Below, piece by piece: positions 35,478-44,723 of a DNA stretch of 64,000 nucleotides; the first letter of the stretch is position 1; the number at the start of each line of letters is the position of its first letter. The stretch comes from Psychroserpens luteus (GTDB taxonomy: Bacteria > Bacteroidota > Bacteroidia > Flavobacteriales > Flavobacteriaceae): NCBI RefSeq assembly GCF_015319355.1, contig NZ_JADILU010000002.1, positions 124,001 to 188,000 on the forward strand, written 5' to 3'. The notes beneath the pieces are model-generated. The model ran no database searches, was not told the origin of the DNA, and was given only the letters and a program-made list of their open reading frames with translations. Made by a program: the position numbers and the translations under genes.

Positions 35478-35650
35478 ATAACGACAACGAAAAACGCTCC
35501 ATAGGCTCAATCAGGTATAAAATCAACAATGCATTCAAATTAAATGGCGGTTTTGGAAGAAACTTTAAAAGCGATGGAGAAACTGTGGCTCTTTTTGGGA
35601 TTCAATGGGGAATTGATTTTGGGAGTTCGGTGTCGCTTGGTTCTAATTGA
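35478..35650 (+). pseudogene. Second copy of the 3' end of the gene at 33421
   Basis: Aligns without gaps to 34403-34575 (offset 1075). By eye there are 9 mismatches in 173 bases, 7 of them synonymous. It encodes the same 57-residue C-terminus with two changes. No start or signal peptide remains, so the fragment is not functional as a full protein. The small gene at 35686 follows. Confidence 0.85.
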
Positions 35651-35685
35651 TTAAATTTGGATCAACTTTTAAACAGAAAAATAAA

Positions 35686-35859
35686 ATGATTAAATTTATT
35701 AAAATTAAAGATTATAATGATTTGCAAATTTGTATTAACGTTAATCATATCACGTCATATGTTCAATATGATAATCATTGCGAGATAGAGTTGTCTTCAT
35801 CCAAAAAGTTAACAACGAAATTGGAGTTAAACGAAATTACAGCTTTAATAAATAGTTAA
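35686..35859 (+). CDS. Small hypothetical protein (57 aa)
   Basis: Starts MIKFIKIKDYNDLQICINVN at ATG 35686 and ends with KLELNEITALINS. It is a small beta/alpha protein without signal peptide. The frame extends upstream to 35647, in the fragment's stop region, but the ATG is preferred. A good terminator follows, which argues for a genuine transcript. Family not recognised. Confidence 0.55.
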   Translation: MIKFIKIKDYNDLQICINVNHITSYVQYDNHCEIELSSSKKLTTKLELNEITALINS

Positions 35860-35862
35860 AAT

Positions 35863-35901
35863 AAACCCTCACTGGTGTCATACTAAAGAGGGTTTTGTTT
35901 T
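35863..35901 (+). terminator. Terminator after the 57-aa gene
   Basis: AAACCCTC (35863-35870) pairs with GAGGGTTT (35888-35895), followed by a T-rich run. Confidence 0.75.
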
Positions 35902-35992
35902 ATAGCTGTATATCAAATTAATAATAACTAGATGAGTTTATCAATCATTCATTTCACAATTAAATCCGTACATTTAAGCAAACCAACTAATT

Positions 35993-37531
35993 ATGCTTAA
36001 AAAAGTTTTTGGAAGCGCTGTATTTGGCGTCGAGGCTACAACAATTACAGTTGAGGTCAACGTTGATACAGGAATCGGTTACCACCTCGTAGGTCTTCCA
36101 GATAACGCCATTAAAGAGAGTAATTTTCGCATCGCTGCAGCACTTCAAAATAACGGTTATAAAATTCCAGGTAAAAAGATAATTATTAACATGTCGCCTG
36201 CCGATTTACGCAAGGAAGGATCATCATACGATCTTACTTTAGCGATTGGAATTTTAGTGGCAACCAACCAAATTCAAGGAGACGAGATTGATAAATATCT
36301 TATTATGGGTGAATTGTCTCTTGACGGAAATTTACAACCTATAAGAGGTGCGCTTCCCATTGCAGTAAAGGCTAGGGAAGAAGGGTTTAAAGGATTTATC
36401 CTTCCGAAACAAAATGCTAAAGAAGCTGCTATAGTTGACGGATTAGAAGTTTTTGGTGTCGATAATATTTCTCAAGTCATTAAGTTTTTTGATGTTGGAG
36501 AACCTTTAGAACAAACCATAATAAATACAAGGGAAGAATTTTATAAAAATCTAGATTTCCCAGAGTTTGATTTTAGTGACGTCAAAGGACAGGAAAGCAT
36601 CAAACGTTGCATGGAAATTGCAGCAGCAGGAGGTCATAATGTAATATTGATTGGTCCTCCAGGAGCAGGAAAAACAATGCTTGCCAAAAGGTTACCATCT
36701 ATTTTACCACCAATGACTTTGCATGAAGCTTTAGAGACGACTAAAATACATTCGGTTGTTGGTAGAGTTAAAGAACATACAGGATTAATGGCTCAGCGAC
36801 CCTTTAGGAGTCCGCATCATACGATTTCAAATGTTGCCTTAGTTGGAGGAGGAAGTTATCCGCAACCAGGAGAAATCTCTTTATCTCACAACGGAGTTTT
36901 ATTTTTAGATGAACTCCCAGAATTCAAACGAGAAGTCCTAGAAGTGATGCGTCAACCACTAGAAGATCGAGAAGTCACGATTTCTAGAGCAAAATTTACT
37001 GTGACATATCCATCTTCATTTATGTTGGTTGCCAGTATGAATCCAAGTCCTGGTGGTTATTTTAATGATCCAAATGCTCCTGTGACATCTTCTCCAGCTG
37101 AAATGCAACGGTATTTGAGTAAAATTTCCGGACCACTATTAGATCGTATTGATATTCACATAGAAGTGACACCAGTTCCTTTTGAGAAATTAGCAGATGA
37201 GCGCAAAGGAGAAACTTCCGTAGAAATCAGAAAAAGAGTGACAGCTGCTAGAGAAATCCAAACTGACCGTTTTAAGGAATCAGAGAAAGTGCATTACAAT
37301 GCACAAATGAATACCAAATTCTTGCGACAACATTGCAAATTGGATGATGCATCCATGCAACTTTTGAAAACAGCAATGGAGCGTTTAAATTTATCTGCCA
37401 GAGCTTATGACAGGATCTTGAAAGTTTCAAGAACAATCGCTGATTTAGCAGGTGTTGAATCTATTGATGGTTCTCATCTTAGTGAAGCCATACAATATAG
37501 AAGTATGGATCGTGAAGGATGGTTGGGTTAA
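35993..37531 (+). CDS. comM: YifB/ComM family Mg-chelatase-like AAA+ helicase
   Basis: A 512-aa protein. The N-terminal ChlI domain (residues 5-170) starts [19 protein letters not shown]. The AAA+ module has Walker [17 protein letters not shown] and Walker [11 protein letters not shown]. The C-terminal Mg_chelatase_C domain ends MDREGWLG. In Vibrio cholerae and Haemophilus ComM is a branch-migration helicase used in natural transformation; the function of YifB in Bacteroidota is not settled. A bidirectional terminator follows. A second copy of the last ~165 bases lies at 38122-38287. Confidence 0.92.
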   Translation: MLKKVFGSAVFGVEATTITVEVNVDTGIGYHLVGLPDNAIKESNFRIAAALQNNGYKIPGKKIIINMSPADLRKEGSSYDLTLAIGILVATNQIQGDEIDKYLIMGELSLDGNLQPIRGALPIAVKAREEGFKGFILPKQNAKEAAIVDGLEVFGVDNISQVIKFFDVGEPLEQTIINTREEFYKNLDFPEFDFSDVKGQESIKRCMEIAAAGGHNVILIGPPGAGKTMLAKRLPSILPPMTLHEALETTKIHSVVGRVKEHTGLMAQRPFRSPHHTISNVALVGGGSYPQPGEISLSHNGVLFLDELPEFKREVLEVMRQPLEDREVTISRAKFTVTYPSSFMLVASMNPSPGGYFNDPNAPVTSSPAEMQRYLSKISGPLLDRIDIHIEVTPVPFEKLADERKGETSVEIRKRVTAAREIQTDRFKESEKVHYNAQMNTKFLRQHCKLDDASMQLLKTAMERLNLSARAYDRILKVSRTIADLAGVESIDGSHLSEAIQYRSMDREGWLG

Positions 37532-37535
37532 TAAT

Positions 37536-37577
37536 ATTGAGTAAAAGCTAGTTTGAATAGCTTTTACTCAATAATTT
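37536..37577. terminator. Bidirectional terminator after comM
   Basis: A perfect 15-base stem (37536-37550 with 37558-37572, ATTGAGTAAAAGCTA and its complement) with a 7-base loop. It lies between the convergent comM and 113-aa genes. Confidence 0.85.
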
Positions 37578-37581
37578 TTGT

Positions 37582-37923
37582 TTACCATTTCCAAGAATCT
37601 GGAGATGTAGAGGTAACAATAACTGAAATTCCGTAGTCACTAATTACAACTGCTGCAAGTCTGTCATCGCCATAAGCGTTAAGTTGATAGCTTCTTCCTT
37701 TTTCTGACCATTGCCATGTATCTGGAATACCACCCTTAGGACTAAAGACTTGTTTTTGAGAAATAGAGCCTGGTTTTAATCCATTTACATTAATTGACAC
37801 TTCGTTGTTCCAACTTACTGTCCCTTTTAATTCGCCACTTCTTACATTGACAACGAAAAACTCGTATTTTCCGCCTGCTACCATATCTCCTTTAGGTAGG
37901 TTTTCTTCGTGTGATAATCTCAT
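37582..37923 (-). CDS. Hypothetical beta-rich protein (113 aa)
   Basis: A small soluble protein without signal peptide. It starts MRLSHEENLPKGDMVAGGKY and has several Gly/Trp-containing strands, with SPKGGIPDTWQWSEKGRSYQ in the middle and TSTSPDSWKW at the end. It lies alone between comM and the comM 3' copy. About 200 bases of AT-rich DNA precede it. Family not recognised. Confidence 0.6.
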   Translation of the reverse strand: MRLSHEENLPKGDMVAGGKYEFFVVNVRSGELKGTVSWNNEVSINVNGLKPGSISQKQVFSPKGGIPDTWQWSEKGRSYQLNAYGDDRLAAVVISDYGISVIVTSTSPDSWKW

Positions 37924-38121
37924 GTCATTTTGATTTAAATTAATTAATAATTTTTACTACTCAATAACATTATAATGTATTGAATAATAGTGTTATAAAA
38001 TTAATAAGATGTTGGTGGTTATTTATACGTGCTACTACTTGATTCCTGTAATGGGTAGTTAATCGTAAGTGCACACGCATATATAAATTAAAGTCTTACG
38101 TATAATTACCTAATTAGTATT

Positions 38122-38287
38122 TAAAACAGCTATGAAACACTTGAATTTATCTGCCAGAGCTTATGACAAGATTTTGAAAGTCTCTGGAACAATCGCAGAT
38201 TTAGAAGGTTTAGAATCTATAAATGGTTCTCGTATTTCCGATGCCATACAATATAGAAGTATGGATCGTAAAGGTTGGTTGGAGTAA
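38122..38287 (+). pseudogene. Second, diverged copy of the comM 3' end
   Basis: Aligns gap-free with 37366-37531 (offset 756). Over the 52 codons from ATG 38132 I count 26 base differences in 156, about 83 percent identity, with 12 amino acid changes and no frameshift or stop. It encodes the C-terminal region only ([13 protein letters not shown] to MDRKGWLE). It ends nine bases before the 3' end of the glycosyltransferase gene. Confidence 0.85.
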
Positions 38288-38295
38288 TTTAAAAA

Positions 38296-39063
38296 TTAAA
38301 TTTCTTTGAGATTAAATTCTTTTTTTATGAGAGCAGTAGGCATTAATCTATATTTTCCTAATCTTCTAAATAGCGTTTTAAAAAATACCTTTTTAGAAGG
38401 TTTGACTTCTGTTCGTTTTTTCATTTCTCCTACATCTAGATATATATTAGAACCATTAAGCATACTGTATAGAGCAGCAGGAAAAGGAAGAGGTTCTAAT
38501 GATGCTATGTTAGAAAATTTAGTACGATCATGATGAAACCAAAAATTCTCCCCATACATTAAATCTATATGTTCTGGCTTAATGATTGCGCAAGTGCCAC
38601 ATATGGTTTGAAAATTTTTTAAGTTGAGATATGCATATTTTTTACCTTCAGGATAGAGGTATCCCTTTTTTACATACCAGCCAGATTTTGAATCATCCCT
38701 ATTTTTGTTTACGAATTCACATATTTTGTTGCTTATGCAATCATCAGAATCAACTACCATTATGTAAGAGGCTCCTAATTTTTTTGCATAATCTGTTGCT
38801 AGTTTTATCTTTTTGCCTTTATCTTTTTCTTTTGGAATTAGCGGTGTATTTATACCAGGAGGAGCAAAATCAACTTGTAAAAATGTTACTCGAGGGTCGT
38901 TATTATAAGTTGTTTCAGGTATTTCATGACAAGCAACAACGACTTTGAAATTTGTGTTAGACTGATTGCAAATTGAGCCTATACAACGATCTAAAAGACG
39001 ACTAAAAGAAGCCCAGTTTTTTTCTATAGTTTTACATTTTACAGGAATAACGAATACGAGCAT
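38296..39063 (-). CDS. GT-A fold glycosyltransferase
   Basis: A 255-aa protein beginning MLVFVIPVKCKT. It contains the acidic nucleotide-sugar motif in YIMVVDSDDCIS and an FHHDRTKFSN loop. The donor and acceptor cannot be inferred. It is the last gene of a minus-strand set of five. Its 3' end meets the comM 3' copy. The C-terminal part is basic, as in membrane-associated transferases. Confidence 0.75.
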   Translation of the reverse strand: MLVFVIPVKCKTIEKNWASFSRLLDRCIGSICNQSNTNFKVVVACHEIPETTYNNDPRVTFLQVDFAPPGINTPLIPKEKDKGKKIKLATDYAKKLGASYIMVVDSDDCISNKICEFVNKNRDDSKSGWYVKKGYLYPEGKKYAYLNLKNFQTICGTCAIIKPEHIDLMYGENFWFHHDRTKFSNIASLEPLPFPAALYSMLNGSNIYLDVGEMKKRTEVKPSKKVFFKTLFRRLGKYRLMPTALIKKEFNLKEI

Positions 39064-39159
39064 GGCTAAATCATTTATTTGTTTAAAAAAATAGTTAAGA
39101 AAAGATCTGCAACATAAATTTGATCATCTATCGCTTTTTTAGAATTTCAAAAATTATTA

Positions 39160-40443
39160 CTAGTTTTTGATATAATCAGCTTCTTCAAAAGGTTCCATCC
39201 ATTGTAGAATCATATCTTGTTCTTTAGAATCTGTTATTTTTAATAGATTTCTAAATTCAACTATCTTTTTGTTAATATCAGTTATAGTGTCTGCTACAAG
39301 ATAAATTCTAGCAAAAACTTGTTTTTCAGTACCTAACATTTCAGCATCAACAACATCACCAGTTTTGAATCTATCTAATACGAAAATGACATTTTCATCA
39401 GTTTGTATTTGTTCTAAACCTTCAATTGAATCTATTGTTCCTTCTTTTAAGAGCACCCAAATTGTACATGCTGTTTTTCCTTTAAATCTAAAATCATTTT
39501 TAATAGCGAAATCATCGTCACCGAACACGCCAGTTAGGGCAAAGTTGACAAGCATTTCTCTATGATCAAACTTATTTATATGAGCAATTGGCAGGTGAGG
39601 AGCTTCACCTTGTAATCTAAATCCTGGATCGTAGGCGTAAAAGATATTATCTTCTACAAAAAACTGAAGATTTAAAACACCATTTTGAACATCTAACGAT
39701 TCAAAGAACTCACATAACTTAGGATTAACTTCCTTAACGAATTGATCTGTGTACTTAGAAGGGAAAATAGCGCCTATACAAACAGGACTAGAATCTCCTT
39801 GTTTTTTTGTTGTCAATCTATCTGAAATAGCTGAAAGGTAAGCTTTACCATCTTTAAAAGTATAATAGGCTGCCATATCATCACAATCCATATATCTTTC
39901 AACTAAAACCACTCCTTTTTTAGAAAATTTTAAAGCAGTTTTTACCGAATTTTTATAATCATCTTCATCTCTACAAATCTTCATGCCAACGCCTCCACCA
40001 TTATCTACAGGCTTGATCATCACAGGAAATTTCATGTTTTTAGAATCATCAATACTAGCAATATCATTAATGTAAATACCTGGAATATCTTGAATATTAT
40101 GCTGTATGCAGTATCTTTTGAAACCATCTTTACTGCAAAAAGCGTCAACAGCATCTTCAGTAACGTAACAATGCATATTTAATTTTTCACATATTTTTTG
40201 ATAAGGCGCTACTAATATATCTGCAACTCCAACTAAGACTCCATCAACGTTAAGTCTCTTAGCTAAATCAACGACTTCATCAACATTAAAAACTTCGATA
40301 TCATAACTTTCGTTTGCAACTTTTTTTGCAGGTGAAAGAGGGTTTGGGTCAACAACAATGGTATATACTCCCATTGACATTGCAGTTTTTACCAAAATGG
40401 CTGTCTCAGGATTTCCTCCAAGAATAATAAGTTTTTTCATCAT
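39160..40443 (-). CDS. ATP-grasp enzyme
   Basis: A 427-aa protein. The N-terminal pre-ATP-grasp fold starts KLIILGGNPETAILVKTAM. The ATP-binding segment is MIKPVDNGGGVGMKIC, followed by VVLVERYMDCDDMAAYYTF. A late acidic motif around residues 265-280 fits the Mg site (YDPGFRLQGE). ATP-grasp enzymes ligate a carboxylate to an amine or thiol. Between two glycosyltransferase genes, it may add an amino acid or similar group to a glycan; this is inference. Confidence 0.82.
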   Translation of the reverse strand: MMKKLIILGGNPETAILVKTAMSMGVYTIVVDPNPLSPAKKVANESYDIEVFNVDEVVDLAKRLNVDGVLVGVADILVAPYQKICEKLNMHCYVTEDAVDAFCSKDGFKRYCIQHNIQDIPGIYINDIASIDDSKNMKFPVMIKPVDNGGGVGMKICRDEDDYKNSVKTALKFSKKGVVLVERYMDCDDMAAYYTFKDGKAYLSAISDRLTTKKQGDSSPVCIGAIFPSKYTDQFVKEVNPKLCEFFESLDVQNGVLNLQFFVEDNIFYAYDPGFRLQGEAPHLPIAHINKFDHREMLVNFALTGVFGDDDFAIKNDFRFKGKTACTIWVLLKEGTIDSIEGLEQIQTDENVIFVLDRFKTGDVVDAEMLGTEKQVFARIYLVADTITDINKKIVEFRNLLKITDSKEQDMILQWMEPFEEADYIKN

Positions 40444-40486
40444 AATTTAAACTAGTAATTAATATGATTTACTATCAATAATGTTG

Positions 40487-41740
40487 TTAAGATTTTTCTT
40501 TTAATAATGTATTTCCTGTAAACTCAAAAGCTTCATTAAACCCAATATCTATTAACAGTTTGTCAATGTCGTTTACATCAGTATTAATTTTTGCGATTTT
40601 GTTTTCATCAATTCCCATTAAGCCTAATTCAATTTTGATTGCATTATAGATAGAAGGGTTAATCGTAGCTATTATTAAAAAGTCAAATTCATTGTTTTCA
40701 ATTGAACTAATGGGTTGAACAGAGTTACCACCAATATTTAATTTGTGAAAATCAATATCAATCCATTTGACAATTTGAAAAAAATCAGTTTTTGTATTTG
40801 TAGATAGAATGTGTTGACCAAATGAGCCAGAACTGTATACAACTATTTTAGACTTGTGTTTGGTTTTTAAAAATGGATTGAAAATAATTTCGTCTTCATT
40901 ATTTTGTATTATTCCACCAGACCTTACTAAAATTTGAGAATAGAGATATAGCTTAATTTGTTTATTTAGAGTTTCTTCATCTAGGATATGACTGAGTTTT
41001 ACCTTTAAAAAACTCATGAGTAAGCCTAATCTGTAATATTCTGTTTGTGGATCTTCAACAGACTTTACGATAGAATCAAACCGTTGTCTGTAATAGTATA
41101 ACGGAATTTTACTTATCACAAGACATTTTGAAATTGCTAAATAGGAATAGGTTATAGCTGCATCTTCACCCATAACGATTTCATTTGGCACATCAAAAAG
41201 AATGGATTCTAATAATTCTCTTTTAAAAAGCTTATTCCAAACATATGTAGAGATACCATGCTCGCAAAAGTCACCATTGTAAATGGCATTAGGCATTATG
41301 CGAGATTCTATATCATCTGCATCATACACACCTATTAACTTTGGTGTAATAGTTTCTATTTTACCATCAAACTCCCTAAAATGACCAGTTTTAACCAAAT
41401 CTGCCGAGTTGGCTTCAGCAAGTTTGAATAAAATATCTAAATAATATTTATCTACCCAATCATCACCATCAACAAAAGCGATATACTTTCCACTAGCATT
41501 TCTTAATCCTTCTTTTCTGGCACTTAATAATCCGCCATTTTTTTTATGTATAACCTTTATTCTATCATCTGTTTTTGCGTAGTCGTCACAAATTTTCGGA
41601 CAACTATCAGGACTTCCGTCATCAACTAGAATGAGTTCAAAATTGAGAAAAGATTGTTCTAAAATACTATCTATACATTCAGGGAGATATTTTTCAATTC
41701 GAAAAATAGGAACAATTACACTAATTTTAATTTTATCCAT
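40487..41740 (-). CDS. Family 2 glycosyltransferase fused to a Rossmann-like domain
   Basis: A 417-aa protein. Residues 1-230 are a GT2 domain: ISVIVPIFRIEKYLPECIDS, then ILVDDGSPDSC and the DxD-type YIAFVDGDDWVD. Residues 285-400 look like a nucleotide-binding Rossmann-like unit (KIVVYSSGSFGQHIL, then FDFLIIATINP), a fusion known in capsule and LPS gene clusters. It abuts the SMP-30-like gene with no space, so translation is likely coupled. Confidence 0.85.
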   Translation of the reverse strand: MDKIKISVIVPIFRIEKYLPECIDSILEQSFLNFELILVDDGSPDSCPKICDDYAKTDDRIKVIHKKNGGLLSARKEGLRNASGKYIAFVDGDDWVDKYYLDILFKLAEANSADLVKTGHFREFDGKIETITPKLIGVYDADDIESRIMPNAIYNGDFCEHGISTYVWNKLFKRELLESILFDVPNEIVMGEDAAITYSYLAISKCLVISKIPLYYYRQRFDSIVKSVEDPQTEYYRLGLLMSFLKVKLSHILDEETLNKQIKLYLYSQILVRSGGIIQNNEDEIIFNPFLKTKHKSKIVVYSSGSFGQHILSTNTKTDFFQIVKWIDIDFHKLNIGGNSVQPISSIENNEFDFLIIATINPSIYNAIKIELGLMGIDENKIAKINTDVNDIDKLLIDIGFNEAFEFTGNTLLKEKS

Positions 41741-42562
41741 TTAATCAAATTTATTTAGTTCAACATAAAACAATCCACCGCCAAATGTGTCATTTTTATC
41801 ATTGTTTTTGGCTGTTGTTATATATAAGTTAGAAAGATTATCAAAGCAACAAGATGTAACGTTAGTGCAAGGTAATTTAATTTTTTCAAGTTGTTTTCCA
41901 TTTTCAGGATTCCATTTAGAGATGCAATTGCCTTCCCATTCTGCAATCCAAAGCATACCGTCTTTATCAATACACATTCCGTCAGGACTGCTAAGTCCTT
42001 TAAATTCTATGACATAAGAATCAAAATCAACATTTCCGCTATTCATGTCATAAGCGTATTTAGCTACTTTGTTTGTCGGTGTATCAATGAAATAAAGAAA
42101 TTTATTATCTAAAGAAAACGCCAGGCCATTTGATATCGTAGTATTTTTAATAATAGTTTTATGCTCTCCATTGTGGTATGAGAAAACTTCTCCTATGTTT
42201 CCTTTTACTTCAGGAAATCCCATTGTGCCTACAATTATTCTACCAATTGGATCTTTTATACCGTCATTGAATCTTACAGAGTTGTCAATATCAATTTGAA
42301 ATTCAAATGTCACTTTCAACGTATTAAAATCAATTTCAAAGAATCCGTTTTTAGAAGCTGCTAAGATTATTTTATTGCTTCTTAAAAATACAGAACCAAC
42401 TGGAGAATCTAATTTAATACTTAAAATTTCTTTTGTTTCAGGATTGTAGCAATACACCAGACCGTCTAGAATATCAACAAAATAGAGAAGGTTATTTTCT
42501 TTATCAAATACAGGTCCTTCAAGAAGCTCTGAGTTAGAATAAAAAACTAAAGATGGTGTCAT
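41741..42562 (-). CDS. SMP-30/gluconolactonase-like beta-propeller
   Basis: A 273-aa enzyme-like protein. Metal-site residues of the SMP-30 fold are visible: Glu in LLEGPVFDKENN, Asn in TISNGLAFSLDN, and Asp in SSPDGMCIDKDGM. The family hydrolyses sugar lactones. No signal peptide is present, so it acts in the cytoplasm. It lies 9 bases after the SDR gene. Confidence 0.85.
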   Translation of the reverse strand: MTPSLVFYSNSELLEGPVFDKENNLLYFVDILDGLVYCYNPETKEILSIKLDSPVGSVFLRSNKIILAASKNGFFEIDFNTLKVTFEFQIDIDNSVRFNDGIKDPIGRIIVGTMGFPEVKGNIGEVFSYHNGEHKTIIKNTTISNGLAFSLDNKFLYFIDTPTNKVAKYAYDMNSGNVDFDSYVIEFKGLSSPDGMCIDKDGMLWIAEWEGNCISKWNPENGKQLEKIKLPCTNVTSCCFDNLSNLYITTAKNNDKNDTFGGGLFYVELNKFD

Positions 42563-42571
42563 AAATTTCTG

Positions 42572-43318
42572 TTAGATATATTCTCCTCCTGTAATTCTAA
42601 TTAAAGAGCCTGTTGTCATAGCAGAGTCGTCAGAAATAAAATGCATTACAGCTGGTACTGGGTCAAAACGGTTTAGCATACGACCCATTGGTATAATATC
42701 TTTGGCTTCATTTTTTAATTCGTCTTCACTTATGCCTTCGCTAGCTCTTAAATCTACTTCTCCTTCTGTGTTTGTCCAACCCATTACAACATAATTTGAT
42801 CTAACACCATATTTAGCATAGTGATGTGCTATATGATTGGATAATGTATAAAGCGTACTTTTTGTGAGAGCGTAAGCAGTTCTGTCTTCTTGTCCGTAAT
42901 CCATATGAGCAGAACCAAAGAAAATAATAGAACCAGATTTGAACTCCATCATAGACTTCAAAACATGTTTTATTAAGAAATATGGCGCTTTAAGGTTTAC
43001 ATTAAATACACTGTCGTAAAGGTCTTCTTCTGTGTCGATTAGTGAGGATACAGGAGTGATGCCAGCGTACAAAACTAAAGCATCTACTTTACCGAATTTT
43101 TTTATAGTTTGATTGTAGAAATTTTCAATTTCATCTGTAGAGTTTAGATCAAGTTCATGAAAATATAATTGATCTTCTTGTTGTAACTCTTTTATGATGT
43201 CATTGCCTCTGCTTAGGTTTCTGCCACAAAAAGAGACATTGTAGCCTTTTTTTAAACAAGATTTTAGTATTTCATTACCAACACCTTTCGTTCCTCCTAA
43301 AATCATTACTGTCTTCAT
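42572..43318 (-). CDS. Short-chain dehydrogenase/reductase
   Basis: A 248-aa NAD(P)-dependent oxidoreductase. The Rossmann motif is ILGGTKGVGNEI, the catalytic Ser lies in IIFFGSAHMDYG and the YxxxK is YALTK in DRTAYALTKSTLY. First gene of the minus-strand set. Together with the sugar-lactonase-like and glycosyltransferase genes it suggests synthesis or modification of a carbohydrate; the substrate is unknown. Confidence 0.88.
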   Translation of the reverse strand: MKTVMILGGTKGVGNEILKSCLKKGYNVSFCGRNLSRGNDIIKELQQEDQLYFHELDLNSTDEIENFYNQTIKKFGKVDALVLYAGITPVSSLIDTEEDLYDSVFNVNLKAPYFLIKHVLKSMMEFKSGSIIFFGSAHMDYGQEDRTAYALTKSTLYTLSNHIAHHYAKYGVRSNYVVMGWTNTEGEVDLRASEGISEDELKNEAKDIIPMGRMLNRFDPVPAVMHFISDDSAMTTGSLIRITGGEYI

Positions 43319-43604
43319 ACCTCTTAGGCTCTATATAACCTGAGGGCGAATTTATAAAAATTTTAGTTAATGCTATTCTAAGGGTTGATTATTTTCGTTT
43401 AAATGCGTAAAAAGTATGATTGTAGGAATAATTATATAAAAAAGCTGACCGTTATTTGATTTATTAATAACATAAAGCATTAAAAATATAGAAAATAATC
43501 ATTAGATTTAAGTTTGATTGTGAGTTTCTTAATAAGTTGAGCATTTATCAATGGAAACAATCTTGAAGCATTTTCAAAATATTAAAAACTGTAATTTTCA
43601 AAGC

Positions 43605-44723
43605 ATGAAAAAAACACTAATACTATTAATTTCAATTTGTCTTTTTAGCTGCAATACTTCCGAAGAAAAGAAAAAAGAACATGTTAAAGAAAAAGTTGAA
43701 ATAAAAGCAGCTAAAATACCAGCAATCAATTTAAAAGAAGCAAATCATTTAGCGCAATTACCAATTCATTGCATTCAAATCGAATACCCTAATAAACTCA
43801 ATCAGACTATTGGTGAGGATGATGATTTAAAGTCGCCTCAAGATTTACATCCTGCGTTTTATGGTTGTTTTGATTGGCATTCTGCTGTTCATGGGCATTG
43901 GAGTTTGGTGAGCCTTTTAAGGCAATATCCGAATTTGGAAAATGCAGATGAGATTAAAAGCATGCTGCTAGAAAATCTATCTCAAGAAAATATAAAAGCA
44001 GAAGTTGATTATTTCTTCGGAAAGTATAACGCAACATACGAGCGCACTTACGGTTGGGCTTGGTTATTAAAACTAACCGAAGAACTCCACAAATGGAATG
44101 ATCCTATTTCTAAAGAGTTAGAGTCAAATTTACAACCGCTAACCAGTTTAATTGTTGAGAAATACATTGATTTTATTCCGAAGCTAAATTACCCAATTCG
44201 AGTAGGAGAGCATCCTAACACAGCTTTTGGCTTGTCATTCGCTTATGATTATGCAAAAACTTTAGGGAATGAGCAGTTGCAGTCATTAATAGAGCAACGA
44301 GCAAAAGATTTTTATATGACAGATGCTGGTTGTCCGTTGAGTTGGGAGCCTGGCGGATTCGATTTTCTGTCACCTTGCTTTGAGGAAGCTGCTTTAATGA
44401 AGCGCGTACTTCCAGTAGAAGACTTTAAAAACTGGCTCAGCGATTTCCTTCCGCAGTTAAAAGATAAAAACTTCACACTAGAAACAGGGGAAGTAAGTGA
44501 TAGAACCGATGGGAAACTTGTGCATCTAGATGGTGTTAACTTCTCTAGAGCATGGAGTTTAAATGAAATTGCTAAAGATTTGCCAGAATATGCGCATCTT
44601 AAAAACATTGCAAATCAGCATATAAATTACTCGTTGCCAAGTATTGTTGGTGATAGCTATGAAGGTGGTCACTGGCTGGGTAGTTTTGCTATTTATGCAT
44701 TAAACTCTGTTGAGCGTGATTAA
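43605..44723 (+). CDS. DUF2891 family lipoprotein
   Basis: The ATG at 43605 gives a lipoprotein signal (MKKTLILLISICLFSC, lipid-modified Cys at residue 16). The frame extends to 43551, but that adds 18 residues before the signal. The DUF2891 body is helical with AFYGCFDWHSAVHGHWSLVS near residue 85 and YEGGHWLGSFAIYAL at the end. The family is thought to be an alpha/alpha-barrel like some sugar-acting enzymes; the reaction is unknown. The 3' end overlaps the transporter gene by 8 bases. Confidence 0.85.
   Translation: MKKTLILLISICLFSCNTSEEKKKEHVKEKVEIKAAKIPAINLKEANHLAQLPIHCIQIEYPNKLNQTIGEDDDLKSPQDLHPAFYGCFDWHSAVHGHWSLVSLLRQYPNLENADEIKSMLLENLSQENIKAEVDYFFGKYNATYERTYGWAWLLKLTEELHKWNDPISKELESNLQPLTSLIVEKYIDFIPKLNYPIRVGEHPNTAFGLSFAYDYAKTLGNEQLQSLIEQRAKDFYMTDAGCPLSWEPGGFDFLSPCFEEAALMKRVLPVEDFKNWLSDFLPQLKDKNFTLETGEVSDRTDGKLVHLDGVNFSRAWSLNEIAKDLPEYAHLKNIANQHINYSLPSIVGDSYEGGHWLGSFAIYALNSVERD

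Noticed and set aside
35647-35685. Longer version of the 57-aa protein
   Set aside because: The added residues overlap the stop region of the duplicated fragment; the ATG at 35686 is a simpler start.
38132-38287. A 51-aa gene
   Set aside because: It is the diverged 3' end of comM without the rest of the domain; no sign of an independent start.
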